DNA of 64,000 nucleotides from Chrysomallon squamiferum (Eukaryota; Mollusca; Gastropoda; Neomphalida; Peltospiridae): the NCBI GenBank assembly GCA_012295275.1, contig CM022671.1:23144322-23208321 (forward strand), given 5' to 3'. The notes under the pieces are model-generated. The model was not told the DNA's origin. It worked only from the letters and a program-made list of their open reading frames with translations, and searched no databases. Of this stretch, positions 33,833 to 45,792 are shown piece after piece (the first letter of the stretch is position 1; each line of letters starts with the position of its first letter). The translations under genes were made by a program, and so were the position numbers.

Positions 33833-34059
33833 CTAGGGTGAAAAAAAACGTAGAATTTATCAAACAATGATATGGCAAAACTGTTACATTAAACCTTTAT
33901 GCTTGCCTCGAAAAGTGTAAACAAAGCACAGCTTGCTATTGGAAAATTCGGATATCCAGCGCCATCAAGTATTGATCTCAAATCAGTCGTTGACGGCGAA
34001 AATTAACTGCTTTCAGTAACAGACCCAAACAATGATGTATAGAGCACGTTGTTTCAGCT

Positions 34060-34600
34060 ATGAACTGTTGTATGCGGAATACACATGGAAACACAATATT
34101 ATTTTGAACCTTATATTTTCATAAAAAAAGTTTTTTTTGTTTTTTTTTGTGTTTTTTTTAGCGGTACACCTTTCAACACGGATTAAGCTACATACTGCAT
34201 TTCATATCGGCTATAAATTGTAGTTCTGGGCATGTATTGCCATCGCGCACGTTTCAACACAGAATACATTTGCAGACAAAATATTATTATGGCCATAAAT
34301 CTTTATGCATAGAATATATTGCAGTCAAAATAATATTTCAACTATAATCTGTCGTACAAACAAAATATTGCTGCCATAAAATTTTGCAGTAGAGTAATAA
34401 TACTGTTATTTCGTTGTAATGTTTTGTGTACGGAGCGTTTTGCAAAAATATGTCATATTTTAAAACAAATATATTTGCAGGTTTAATATTATGTCAGCCA
34501 TTACGGTCTTGGGTATAGATAGAATATATTGCAAACAAAATAATATTTTGGACATAAAATTTGTGTGCACAGATTAAGAATTATATTAATAAAAATGTTG
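34060..34600 (+). repeat. Degenerate ~50-bp tandem repeat
   Basis: AGAATAYATTTGCAGAC followed by AAAATATTATT and GGCCATAAATCTTT recurs in diverged form. AGAATATATT-type blocks lie at 34261, 34311, about 34469 and 34521, so the period is about 50-52 bp. Units are heavily mutated and some are truncated. Confidence 0.65.
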
Positions 34601-34756
34601 AAAAGTATTTCAGAGAAAATATTATTACGTCATGTAACTTTTAACTTGAAAATTTTCTCGATGAGAATGATATCTCCGTGATAAAGTATCCCTATAAACA
34701 TACTATTTTATAGTATGAAAAAAAAAAAAATATATATAACCTGAAACACAATACTG

Positions 34757-34760
34757 AGAC

Positions 34761-34832
<72 letters not shown>

Positions 34833-34901
34833 GAAGAAGAAATAGAAGAAGAAGAAGGACAAGAAGAAGAATGCTTTTTGAAGGAATGAATGAATAAATC
34901 A

Positions 34902-34932
<31 letters not shown>

Positions 34933-35060
34933 ATTAATAAGCAAAGTTAATTGTAAACAGTGTATCCAAAAAATCGTTTTTTTAAAACAAAATACAGAAG
35001 TAAAAATAATAAAAATATTTAAATAAACATAAATAAATAAATAAATAAATAAAAATAAAA
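34757..35060. repeat. (AAT)n, (GAA)n and (AAAT)n microsatellites
   Basis: About 24 AAT units at 34757-34829, GAA text to 34870, (AAAT)n at 34896-34935 and again at 35028-35052. Confidence 0.95.
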
Positions 35061-35255
35061 AATATAAAAATAAATAAATAAAACAAATAAAATTTAAAAA
35101 AAACAACAATCTTACAAACTACACATATATGATATATTTATTTTTAGAAAAGAAAAAATAAAAAAAAAATGCAAATTTCGGATTTTCTTTTTTCTTTTAC
35201 TTTTAACTCAAATAATGACGTATACGCCTAACAACGCCATAACAAAGCTTTGAAC

Positions 35256-35385
35256 AGTTTACCGATTTTGGCGCCGTTATTCCCACGACCGATTCCCTTT
35301 AAAGTGTAGGAAATTTTATTCTTGGTCTGGCATAAAACTACTGATTTACGCAGAGTAATAAACAGATAAAAGAGTGTCGGTTTTT
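35256..35385 (+). repeat. Dispersed TTTTGGCGCC element, copy 2
   Basis: TTTTGGCGCCGTTATTCCCA, GACCGATTC, CTTTAAAGTG, then CTACTGATTTACG and AGTAATAAACA. See copy 1 at 32779. The extra 14 bp lie between the two conserved halves. Confidence 0.6.
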
Positions 35386-36052
35386 CTTGTTGGTATATTA
35401 AAGTCTACAGAAATGCCAACAGTTTCAACTTTTACGCCCCCCAAAACATATAAAACAAAGATTTATAAAGTACTTTGTATTATAACATTTATAAACAGTT
35501 TTACTTCTTTCATTCATCTCTATGTTTATTCGTCTATGTCCGTCTGTCTGCCTGTCGGATTATTGGTATATTTACATACTTTTTTTTTGTTGAGAAAAAA
35601 CGTCTCAAAGGGCTAAGGCTTTTTTTTTTTTTTTTTTTTATGTGATGCTTACTTAGATTTTGGCTTGCGTGTAGTAACAAGAGAAAAAAAAAAAAAAAAA
35701 AACCACGATGATTATGATTATAGGGGATTATTTTGCGTTTTGCTAATCAAAATGCACCAACTGTCACCTGAAATTAGAAAGAACATTTTTCTTGTAGAAC
35801 TGTTAAAGTATTAGAGACATTTAGCCAGTACTGATGAAGTTGTAAGTGTGATGACAGTGACAGATTTATTGAGATTATCAACGTCATTTTCTACAGGTCA
35901 GCGACAAATATAGCAGAAATAAACAACAACAACAACAATAACAATAACAACATTTACAGGATAATAATATATAAATTAATTAAAATAATTTAAATAAATA
36001 AAAACATCAGTCTAGGTTCTATTAATAAAATCTTTGTCATCAGAATGAACAA

Positions 36053-36216
<164 letters not shown>

Positions 36217-36355
36217 AGAGAGATTTGTGAAATCAGATAAAACAGTGACAGAGTTATTATTATATTAAAACTGTTGACAGAGACACATACGCAAGGTTTT
36301 TTTTTTTGTTTACTTTGACTGGAGATAATATATCAAGAGAATGTTATTTTTCCAG

Positions 36356-36485
36356 CTGTTCGAAGACATGATTTATTCATTCGAGGAAAAAAATGTGAAT
36401 GTCCGTGTGAAGGTGGGGAAAGCATCTCCTCAAATGCTTTCATTGTATTTCCGCTGGGTATTGGCACACCTCCGTGATAACACAG
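36356..36485 (+). CDS. Candidate internal coding exon (130 bp)
   Basis: Acceptor ATGTTATTTTTCCAG ends at 36355; donor ACACAG|GTAAAT begins at 36486. Both are good matches to consensus. Frame 1 is open throughout (43 codons, phase 0 in, phase 1 out). It gives a mixed peptide with EEKNVNVRVKVGKASPQM and LYFRWVLAHLRDNT. A stop follows 3 codons after the donor, which fits an exon boundary. A second plus frame is open for most of the length, and a minus frame (36333-36524) too, so the open state is partly a composition effect. No family recognised. With 12680-12787, among the best exon candidates. Confidence 0.35.
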
Positions 36486-36899
36486 GTAAATTTTAGTGTC
36501 AGACATATTGATTCTGTGCAACATGCCGTAGTTTACGTTTTCATGAGCTACACGTGTTGCACTTTCCAGAAGTGTCCTTGGTCCAGAACCTGATCGTAAA
36601 CGCTTTTTACTTCTTTTGTTTGTTTTTATTTCGTTTTTTTTTTTTAATTTTTAATTTTTTTTTTTTTTGTTAGTTTAAATACATTTTCGAAAATCTATAT
36701 GTTGACATAACACTGTTTTATTTGCAATCTACACATTTCAGGTCTATATTTAGAGTTTCATTTTGATCTGTGATTTATAAGTCGCTGTTGACATTAAAGA
36801 GACAAACCTAGTATTATGAAGAACAGAATGACGTATAAGCAGAATGATTAAGTAATAAAGTAAGATAATTACGCGGAATTAGACTAAACATTCACGGAA

Positions 36900-37965
36900 T
36901 CACCCGAACAACGCGTGACATATGAATTGAATACGAAGTTGTTGTTACGGTTTAATTTCAAAATCCGTTTTTCAAACAAGAACTTAATATTTGTTTTAAA
37001 GACGCGGGCCGCTCGTGGAAAACCATTAATATTTTTGTAATTTCAGAATTATTAAGCTCGATTCCTTCCGATGAAAGAGAACACTACGCCTCTTTCTCCG
37101 GCTCGTAATAAAACGTGGTCTTCGCACGCAAATTCTCAATCAGTGACATTCTCTTCTCACTGTCACGTCTTCGCTCATTTCTTGACATCTGACATGGTGT
37201 TACAAAGTGCTAACCATCATCCTCGGTTTTTTTTCATTTCTTCATCTGGGATGACCGGAATATCATTTTCTTGTGTACACGTGGGTTTCTTGGTTGTTTT
37301 GTTTTTTTATCTTACGATCTACGAACACGAAATCCAAAAAAAAAAAAGAAAAAAAAAAAGAAGATAGAAGAAGAAGAAGAATTCATTTCGTACACAAAGA
37401 AAACAAGAAGAAAGAAAGAAAAAAAAAAAAAAAAAAAAATGGAAGAAGGATATCTAAACCATACGATGCGGGAAAAGCATAATGAGAAGGATATAAAAGT
37501 TGCAATTTAGCGGAGACCTGAAACTACATGCTCTAAAGCGGCTGTCAGAAATAATTACGCACTTGAAAAACTGTCACCAGGACTGCGTGGTATTGGCTGT
37601 GCGTCGTGAACAAAACCTATTATATAGACATCAAAGAGGCTTGACAATGTTTAACTCTTGAGAGCCGGCGAAGTTTGACAAGCAGACAAACTAGACCCAA
37701 ACGTGTGTCTTGGGTGACAGTGTCTGGGTGGTATGTGTAAAAACCAGGTCCCAGTGGATCGGGTGTGGGTTCAGTTATGAAGAAGAAAAAAAAAAAAAAA
37801 AAAAAAAAAAAATCCGATATAGGTATATTAATACGCATCGAGATTAACTAGATATCAATCTTCAGGCTTTGCTACTCGCAGACGACATTTTGGAGACGGC
37901 GTACTGGTATGGGGTCAAGGGTCAAGTTGATAAAATGCCTTCTCTCTTTCTTTTCATAGGTGACA
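36900..37965. other. Complex patches among purine and poly-A runs
   Basis: Unique sequence at about 36880-37320 and 37490-37960, separated by A/G-rich text at 37337-37440. A poly-A run lies at 37785-37812. Frames overlap on both strands without supported splice sites. No gene called. Confidence 0.4.
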
Positions 37966-38194
37966 CTGTATCAAATAAATACACGGCATTTAAATAATGT
38001 TAACATATTGCTGCCATTGTTGGTGTCTGCTTGTTATTAATAATCGCATAATTACAGGCTGCTGTTTGGAATTATTTAGAAAACAACAAACCTAGCGTGG
38101 GATCAGGTTATCACCCAAGCATTTTAATTTAATTTTAAATATTTAAAAAATACTAGTTCAGTACAGGTTTATATATAACATAATAATACTGCAC

Positions 38195-38196
38195 AA

Positions 38197-38232
<36 letters not shown>

Positions 38233-38825
38233 CATAGTACTAGTAATACAAACATCGTCATCAAGAGCAACAACAATACTACTACTACTACTACTACTGC
38301 TGCTACTGTTATTAATAATAATTATCGTTATGTTCTAATGATTATATTAAACTCCTATTATTATTATTATTAGTAGTAGTATTATTGTTATTGTTATTAT
38401 TGTATCAGTACTTTACAGATTCTAATAACATTAAAATGACTCAACCTTTAACAAATAAACAAAAATAAAATAAACAAAAATAAAACAGTGTCATACAGGC
38501 CAATATTAAACGTAATATGAAAACATTCAGTTGTCAGATAACAAAACTGTTCTAATTAATTCTGTTCTTGGTATTATGAATTAAGAGATATTACGTTCGT
38601 ATCCTATTTTCCACTCACATTTAGAATTCATGTCGTTTACTGTGTACTTAAGTGTAGGTGGTCATTCTTGAAAATCAGTCGTGCTGGAAGAACTAACTGA
38701 ATGAAATAAACGAATGAATTAAAATAAATAAATAAATAAACAGAGGTTACTACTACGACCACCACCAACATCAACGGTAACAAGTGTAATAATATCAACA
38801 ATACACCTTCACCACCACCACCACC

Positions 38826-38872
<47 letters not shown>

Positions 38873-38990
38873 TAGTAATAAAAACGACAACAACAGTAAC
38901 AATACAAATTATTACTATTACGAGGTAAAAATGAAAATGGACGTAAAAGATTGTGTTGTTGTTATTATTATTATTATTATTGCAAAATGA
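38195..38990. repeat. Cluster of tri- and tetranucleotide repeats
   Basis: (AAAT)n at 38199-38231, (ACT)n at 38277-38297, (ATT/AGT)n at 38360-38400, (ACC)n(AAT)n at 38812-38871, and (TTA)n at 38960-38981. Confidence 0.9.
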
Positions 38991-39159
38991 ATTTCTGATA
39001 CAGCCATCATCTACATATCAGAAGCATGCACTATTTTTCTGATACTGAAATCATTGTACGTGCAACATATTAGAGGAATGGGCATTACTGAATTGTTGTC
39101 AAGAAAATCAATGAAAACATAACACTACTGTCACGAGAAACCTGTTAAATAAATTTAAA

Positions 39160-39425
39160 ATGTCCTACAATATTTATCATTTGCTATTAATTACATTTGC
39201 TTTTACAGTACAGGTATGCACTACAACATGCCCGGTCCGTACATACACAGAGCGCTACACGACAATTAGATTCGCCTTAAATGTTCCCTTTTGTTTCTTC
39301 TGTTTTTACAGACGTCCGAACACGGCACAGATCTGTTTCAATATTTGTTCAGATTACGGATTATGTCCCCTTTGGCAGCGCTTTGCGGAACAATGCCGAG
39401 CGTACGGCGAAACTCCCGAACGTGA
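39160..39425 (+). CDS. Candidate small secreted protein, two exons
   Basis: ATG at 39160 starts MSYNIYHLLLITFAFTVQ, which has the shape of a signal peptide: short polar start, then a hydrophobic core. Directly after it is a strong donor CAG|GTATGC (39214). A strong acceptor GTTTCTTCTGTTTTTACAG ends at 39311, defining a 98-bp intron. Splicing is in phase and adds 37 codons (start TSEHGTDLFQYLFRLRIM) to TGA at 39423-39425, total 55 residues. If unspliced, the frame instead runs to 39450 and encodes a 96-residue product with eight cysteines after the hydrophobic core. Either could be a small secreted peptide, but signal-peptide-like text is easy to get from AT-rich DNA. No family known. Confidence 0.25.
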
Positions 39426-39835
39426 TGATCGGGTACCTTCGGGAATTTGAGGTGTTTTTTCTCAACCCTCACGTAAACAATCCGCCCGCACTTTAGACTT
39501 GATCCTCGAAACTCTATCTCTTTTCTCTCGTTTCGCTGAATGGACTTGCTTGTGCCTTCTGAAAAGCCCATCGCACGTTTAGTCGAGCCTTTTCACACCT
39601 GCCTCGCTCTGACGTTTCGAATCCCGCTTCTGCTTCATAATGGTTTTAGGATCGAAGGGGTTGGGCGATGACACCATAACGCGACACAGTAACCACTGGC
39701 TGCACGGACAAACAACAAGGACGGGATCTGATAATCCGGGGCGCCGGATTCTGGGTCACGTTCGTGATTCCGCCCAGCGCTGCCCAACCGTTTGCATTGT
39801 TTCCGCATCCCGTGTACCTTTCTTTTTTTTTTTTT
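39426..39835. other. Complex GC-balanced island
   Basis: Continues from the candidate second exon to a poly-T run at 39822-39842. Rich in CG steps. A plus frame (39640-39861) has no supporting splice signals. Possible regulatory or untranslated sequence. Confidence 0.3.
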
Positions 39836-39959
39836 TTTTTTTCAAATCCGTAAACAAATAAATCCGTGAATACCTTTATGTTCCCGAGTGTGCATGTACA
39901 CGTTTAACAAGAAAACGTATTTTGTCATATGTAGTTCTCATGTTACAGTTGTATAGTAT

Positions 39960-40230
39960 TATTTTTTTTTTCATTATTTTTTTTTATTATTAGTATTATT
40001 ATTATTATTTTTTTTTATCGCTTCTGTGAAGAACTGTCAGATATGTTTTCATAAAAATTCCTTCCCATTTCATAACTTTCTTTCTTTCATTCCTTAATTT
40101 TTTTTTTTTTTTTTTTTTTTTTATGTTGTTTTCTTCTTTTATCTTTTGATAATAAAGATATATGAATTATTACTATTACGGAAGAATTCTATTTTTTTAA
40201 ATTATTTTTTTTTGGTTTAATTCTATTCTC
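39960..40230. repeat. T-rich low-complexity tract
   Basis: Long T runs (40099-40122 and others) with TTA triplets; no gene. Confidence 0.85.
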
Positions 40231-40797
40231 TTTGTTCAAATAGATCCACGTTTTATGTCGATCTCGCTATTGTTGAACATAATACATCCAAACATTACAA
40301 AGAACAAATGATAAAAGAAGAAAGTGAAAACGACAACCGTATCACATATATTTATTCTGTGCTGTTTAGGGAAATATTTATTTCGTCTGAAAACGGGTAA
40401 ATAATGAACACTGGTGGTATATTGTGCTTGGTACAAATAAAATGGCTAAGTCATTTTATGTCTTTTTACATAACTGTTTTTATTTGAATCGGCCTTTGAT
40501 AATGACAGACATCTATTTTTTCATTTTTTTTTTCAGAGACGATGAGATGCAGTTGATGCAATTCGTGATGACGTGTAGTACCCAGACAGCTTTGTTGATG
40601 TTTCGTTTAAAGCAGTCAGTTTGTTGTTTCTACATAATACTGTTAGCTGCAGCCGCTTAGACATAATTTAGTACTAAATTAACGAGTAGTAGTGGTAGTA
40701 ATAACGCTGCTGTATCAGTACTAGTAGCTGAAGTTTTAGTGTTCAGATCAGTAATATCTGTATTACTGTGGGTAATTATACTACTTCTTTTATTCCT

Positions 40798-40841
40798 ACT
40801 GCTACTAATACTATTACAACTACTGCTACTACTACTACTAT

Positions 40842-40882
<41 letters not shown>

Positions 40883-40925
40883 ATAATAATAATAAAAAGA
40901 AGAAGCAGAAGAAGAAACAAATAAA
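40798..40925. repeat. (ACT)n(AAT)n(GAA)n tract
   Basis: ACT triplets with few breaks from about 40798 to 40881, then AAT and AAG/GAA triplets. Confidence 0.95.
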
Positions 40926-41160
40926 TAATAAATGTATTACTGACATCAACATAATGGACTTACGATTATCTGAAAGGATAACGCGCTATAACGTAACTGA
41001 AAGCAGCAGCAGCTTTGTGGCAACAAGTGAAAGATGTGTTGTTTGTAAAATTATAAACCAGAAATAAGATACCAATGACATAAACTGCAAATTGCAACCG
41101 TTGTCTTGACCATTCCATTCTAGACCCTCAGGCGTTAAAACGAATGGTTTAAAATAAAGT

Positions 41161-41171
41161 TGTTTGTTTGT

Positions 41172-41202
<31 letters not shown>

Positions 41203-41275
41203 TTCATTCATTCATTCCTTTAAAAAATAAAAAAATAAATAAAAAATAAAATAAAATAAAAAGAAAGAAAGTTGA
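41161..41275. repeat. (TTTG)n(TTTA)n and AAAT-rich tract
   Basis: TTTG and then about nine TTTA units, (ATTC)n, followed by AAAAT text on the same strand. Preceded by AAAATAAAGTTGTTTG, which resembles the start of the molluscan repeat but lacks the rest. Confidence 0.85.
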
Positions 41276-42284
41276 ATCATAATTTATTTTCTTTCCTTTT
41301 TGATATTTCAGATCCTGCCTAGATTCAGTGTAAACGTCATTCGTAAATGCTCTTTTTATACCTACTCTTTGATATTTTGTGTTGTTCGTGTGTGTGAAGA
41401 AACAAGACAAACACTGTGCTTCGTACATTACTTTGCGACACAGTGGCTGTAAAACATTGGCGGGGGGTCATGGATCGGCTCGGAAGATCAGAGGAACTCC
41501 ATTTTACTACTAGTCGCTAGGACTACATAAAATTTAATCCACTTTTTTTCTTCTGCTGTAAGATTATCATGCTTCAGCAAGTTTAAGAGACACAGAAAAT
41601 ATTCGCAGTTTCCATGCTTTACAACCAATTGTAGATTCAGCGCTTAAGTTAAAATCTAGCTTAATTAAATGTTCTTTGAGTTTGAATTAATTGTTTTCCT
41701 TTTACACTCAGTGCCCGAGAAGTTATTGTCAATGATGGTGGTATAAGTTTCTGTAGGAAGGTGCCATTAAACTGAACCCTTACTGCTGTGGGTAAGAGTA
41801 ACCCTGTGAGGGATGTGTCGGGTTTCTTTTCCATTAATTTTAAGGGAAATGTTCTATGAATGTCGTCTTATAACGTGCCATATTTTATTTCATTATTTTG
41901 TGAAAAAAATATAAAATATCTTAATATCCGTTCGTATAAAGATTTAAATATTGTTAAATAAAAATTCATTTATTCGTTCTTTCAGTCGATTGTTCTTTCG
42001 TTCATTTTATCTTTCATTTAACTTTTCTACGTTAGACATTTTTGTAATCAATCTTTCGTAATTACCTGTCTTACGTTTCCACTGAATAGGTATTATCAAA
42101 ACTGAAATACACAAAAAAAAATATTCTTTGTATTTAATGACCCTATCTTTTTAGACAAAAATAATTTTAATAATGATTTCATTTCTGAAATATTACGTAA
42201 AAAACCAAAACTGAAATAATTTATGCACATAATTATTATAATTAAACTAAAATAAACCTACATAAAAAGAGACAGGCCGTGGGT

Positions 42285-42404
<120 letters not shown>

Positions 42405-42461
42405 TAAAACAATATTAAAATCTGGATCTCGTTTTTGTCTTTTCCTATTATATGAAAAGAT

Positions 42462-42565
42462 AAATAGGTAGATAGACAGACAAACAGACAGATAGATAGA
42501 TATATATAGATAGATCGATGAATTGATAGATAAACAGACAGACAGATAGACAGATAGATAGATAA
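42462..42565. repeat. (GATA)n/(GACA)n tract
   Basis: Alternating GATA, GACA and AACA tetranucleotides with interruptions. Confidence 0.9.
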
Positions 42566-42634
42566 ATAATTAGGTATACATATGCGTCTGTGTAAGTATT
42601 CATTCATTATTTATTTATTTATATTAATAACAAT

Positions 42635-42895
42635 CATTATGGTACAGCGGGTAGACAACTTACTAAGGCAAGCGGTGACTCAGTGGACATAATTACCTGT
42701 ACCCATTGACGCTAACACCTAAAGTGAGACAACTAAACTTTACTTGACTTGACTAGATTCACGAGACGCGAACTTTGTAACACGTAACTTGATTCAGTCT
42801 TCACAAACTGATAGATACAGGTCTCGAACGGTGACGTCAGATTGTGAGTTCGAAAGTCATAAAACTTGACTTGACTTGACTCGACCTCAATACCT
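42635..42895 (+). other. Possible tRNA-derived repeat remnant with (ACTTG) tails
   Basis: GGTACAGCGGGTAGACAAC resembles a Pol III box A, and GAGTTCGAAAGTC at about 42847 resembles a box B. TTTACTTGACTTGACT (42734) and AAACTTGACTTGACTTGACT (42862) are matching pentamer runs about 130 bp apart, like repeated short-element tails. Box spacing is too long for one intact tRNA or SINE head, so two overlapping fragments or chance are possible. A perfect CRE TGACGTCA lies at 42832-42839. Confidence 0.22.
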
Positions 42896-43169
42896 GGCGG
42901 AAAATTTGTCTTAAGTTTGATGACACAAATTTGTAAAAAAGTTTTACTTAAAACATGGGAGAAGGTTTTCTTCGTGAAACTGGTAAGAGTTTGAACGCAG
43001 AGTCGTAGATAGAAACGAACGAGTTCAATGATTTACGAAAATGCACAGATTACGACGGTTAAAAAGAGTTAATTGGTTGTGACACGGTATACAGTTTAAA
43101 GGTACGCATAAATATTTACAACACTTTGCATTTGTTTTTATTATTTTAATTTCCTGCCTAGTTAGGCTT

Positions 43170-43560
43170 TTTTTTTTTTACATGTAGGCTAGAAAAAAAA
43201 AAAACTTGTTAATGTCAGGAACTACTGTTCTTGTTGTTTTTATGACATTCAGTTGTTTTTTTGATTTTTTTTTCCGTTTTTTTTTTTTTTTTCTTGTGTT
43301 GGTAGTTGTTTTGATGGAGCGTTTTGTTTTACATTCTGCTTTCATTTATAAAGATAAATAAATAAATTAAATAAACACTTTAGCATATACAGAAACAAAA
43401 ACATACGCAAGACAAAAAATAAAATTAAAATAAAATAAAACTAAAAATAATAATTATAATAAAATAAATAAATAATTAAAGTGAAATAATATAAAAAAAA
43501 TAAAATAAATATAATAAAAAAATAAATATTATAAATAAATAAATAAATAATCAGTCAAAC
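43170..43560. repeat. T-rich then AAAT-rich low complexity
   Basis: T runs at 43260-43292, then AAAAT, AAAT and TAAA text to 43555. No gene. Confidence 0.8.
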
Positions 43561-43829
43561 AAACAAACAAAGAAACACGTTTTAAGGGGAAGGGTTTTGT
43601 TATTTATTTTGTCTAATGTACATGTACTTAATAATCTTACAGCAGTTTTATGCCTGCTGTTTCTTTATTAAAACAACACCGCTATAGCCAAGTTTCTTTG
43701 ATCTAATAAATAAATAGTATATAATTTACTGCATCGTCACTAAAATTAATATATTAAAACATACGGGTACAGTGATTTAATGATAACGTAAATGCATGAA
43801 AAGAAGTAACCACTAATGAGTCCTGCTTT

Positions 43830-44100
43830 TATTACTACTACATCTACAACAACAACAGCAATAACTATTACCACTATTACTGCTGCTACTACCACAATTA
43901 CTACAACTAATACTATTACTACGTTACTTCTGCTGCTATTACTACTACTACTACTACCACGTATAATAATAATAATAAGACGAAAAGATGTATCAAATTT
44001 GTTAATCGAAGTGTAACTACGGAAACGCTTAATCTCTACAAATACAAGAGAGAGAGAGAGAGAGAGAGAGAGATCGAAAGAAAAAAAAAAGAAAAAAAAG
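43830..44100. repeat. (ACT)n-type triplets, (GA)n, A-rich
   Basis: ACT/ACA/ACC triplets at 43833-43960, AAT at 43962-43978, (GA)n at 44048-44073, then A/G text. Confidence 0.88.
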
Positions 44101-44109
44101 AAGAAAGAC

Positions 44110-44510
44110 ACAGCGTAATAAAATATCTTCACAGAACGTTGGAAATTCGACACCATGCGTAAAACAAGAACGTGGCCCCATAGATCAATGCTCTTGTCTT
44201 GAACATTGTTCAGCAAATTGTTTTATAACAGCCTCTTCCTGTGGCTTTCAAAGAACATCAGTGGACGACCAGCCTTTTGTTTGTCGTTGTTTATCGTATT
44301 TCTTTCAAATACACGTGCAGATGAAGTCTCGTGTAGAGAGAGCACGTGCTTCAATTCACTGACAGTTCCATGTTGACGCCAAAATGGGAGACATTCCGGA
44401 ATAACGTCATTCACGGAATTAGGGGAGATTAACAAGCCGGAAGTTGACCTCTTTGTTTACCGACGATTTGCGTCGGTTGTTCTTCTACTGTAACAGTCTG
44501 CGGTTCCGAG
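44110..44510. other. Complex island with promoter-type motifs
   Basis: Contains GCCAAAATGGGAG, ATAACGTCATTC and GCCGGAAGTTGAC (ETS-type CCGGAAGT near 44437) within about 80 bp. A minus frame (44223-44435, 70 codons) is of mixed composition but has no supporting signals. Possible promoter or enhancer. Confidence 0.3.
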
Positions 44511-44751
44511 TGACACATTTGGTTATTACAATCACTGTGTACTCGATAATTTTGATGTCTATTACATAATTTGTAATTTATACGATGTAATTACAGCCGC
44601 AAAAGTTCAAATAAGAGAAAAGGAACAAAAATCTCGTAATTTCGTGCGAGAGTTGTAACAAGTACAAGAATCTTTTTTTCAAGATAATAATATAATAATA
44701 ATAATAATAATAATAGCAAATCCTGGAACAACAACAGCAACAACAATAACA

Positions 44752-44965
<214 letters not shown>

Positions 44966-45059
44966 TTGACTTCTTTTCTTTCTATCTCTATCAGTCTATA
45001 TCTATCTGCCTCTATCAATTTACCTCTAAGTTACGAGAATTTTATATATTTTTTTTTTT

Positions 45060-45440
45060 AAAACTAAATAAACCCAGAAAAACAACACCATACTGCTTTC
45101 GTGATGAAGCAAAGCCAACTGGCTCTGCAAATGAAAACAAGAAGAATATCCTATTTTACGTTCTCGTCGGTCGTGACAAGATAATGATGAAAATTAGATT
45201 AATGGTAATTAAGTCTGGCTGCAGGTAAGTCACAAGCAAATGGAACGTTAACAGCGGGCTTGTCATAGCGTCACAAGAAGAAAAAAGATTAGAGAGAGAA
45301 AAAAAAAAAAAAAAAAAAAATGTACCAATAACCAATTACCTTTTATAACTCGTTTTTCGATTTAATCATGGAACCGCCATTAATGATAAATTGCAGACAT
45401 TTCCTCTCATTGTCACGTGACCTTCAATTAAATTTATAGA
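45060..45440. other. Complex island
   Basis: A plus frame without ATG is open from about 45060 to a near-perfect donor CTGCAG|GTAAGTCAC at 45231, but there is no good acceptor inside it. GGTAATTAAGTCTGGCTG echoes the TAATTA...CTGGC order of copies A and B. GTCACGTGAC lies at 45412-45421. Probable non-coding regulatory DNA. Confidence 0.28.
45412..45421. promoter_or_regulatory. GTCACGTGAC E-box palindrome
   Basis: Perfect 10-bp palindrome containing TCACGTGA; identical to the core of the 14-bp palindrome at 32206. Confidence 0.35.
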
Positions 45441-45469
45441 CATCTTTGTACCGAGTGTTACATGGGACG

Positions 45470-45722
45470 ATACATTTTTTTTTTTTTTTTTTTTTTTTTA
45501 ATGTTACACGATGTCAAAAATAGCTTTATTATTATTATTATTATTATCGATATCAATATAATTTATTTTATAAACTTTGAGATATGTATGATGCAATAAT
45601 TATCTATATACCAAGCCCTTCCCTACCTTCCTACGTACCTAACATTAACTAACTAACTAACTAAATCAAACAACCATACTGGGATAACAAGATGTTATGA
45701 GATCGGTGGAGAACAAAACCAG

Positions 45723-45792
<70 letters not shown>

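Noticed and set aside
39605-39632. GTTTCGAATCCCGC resembling a tRNA T-arm (box B)
   Set aside because: The T-stem does not pair and no box A or acceptor stem lies at the right distance.
40540-40659. Open frame after TTTTTTTTTCAG
   Set aside because: Short, no donor, composition drifts into Ala/Leu; typical chance product after a T run.
41312-41458. 48 open codons after acceptor CTTTTTGATATTTCAG
   Set aside because: The antisense frame is equally open, no donor or poly-A site follows, and the peptide is Cys/Phe/Tyr-rich in an AT-rich stretch.
45060-45231. ATG-less plus frame ending at CTGCAG|GTAAGTCAC
   Set aside because: Excellent donor, but no credible acceptor or start codon near the beginning of the frame.
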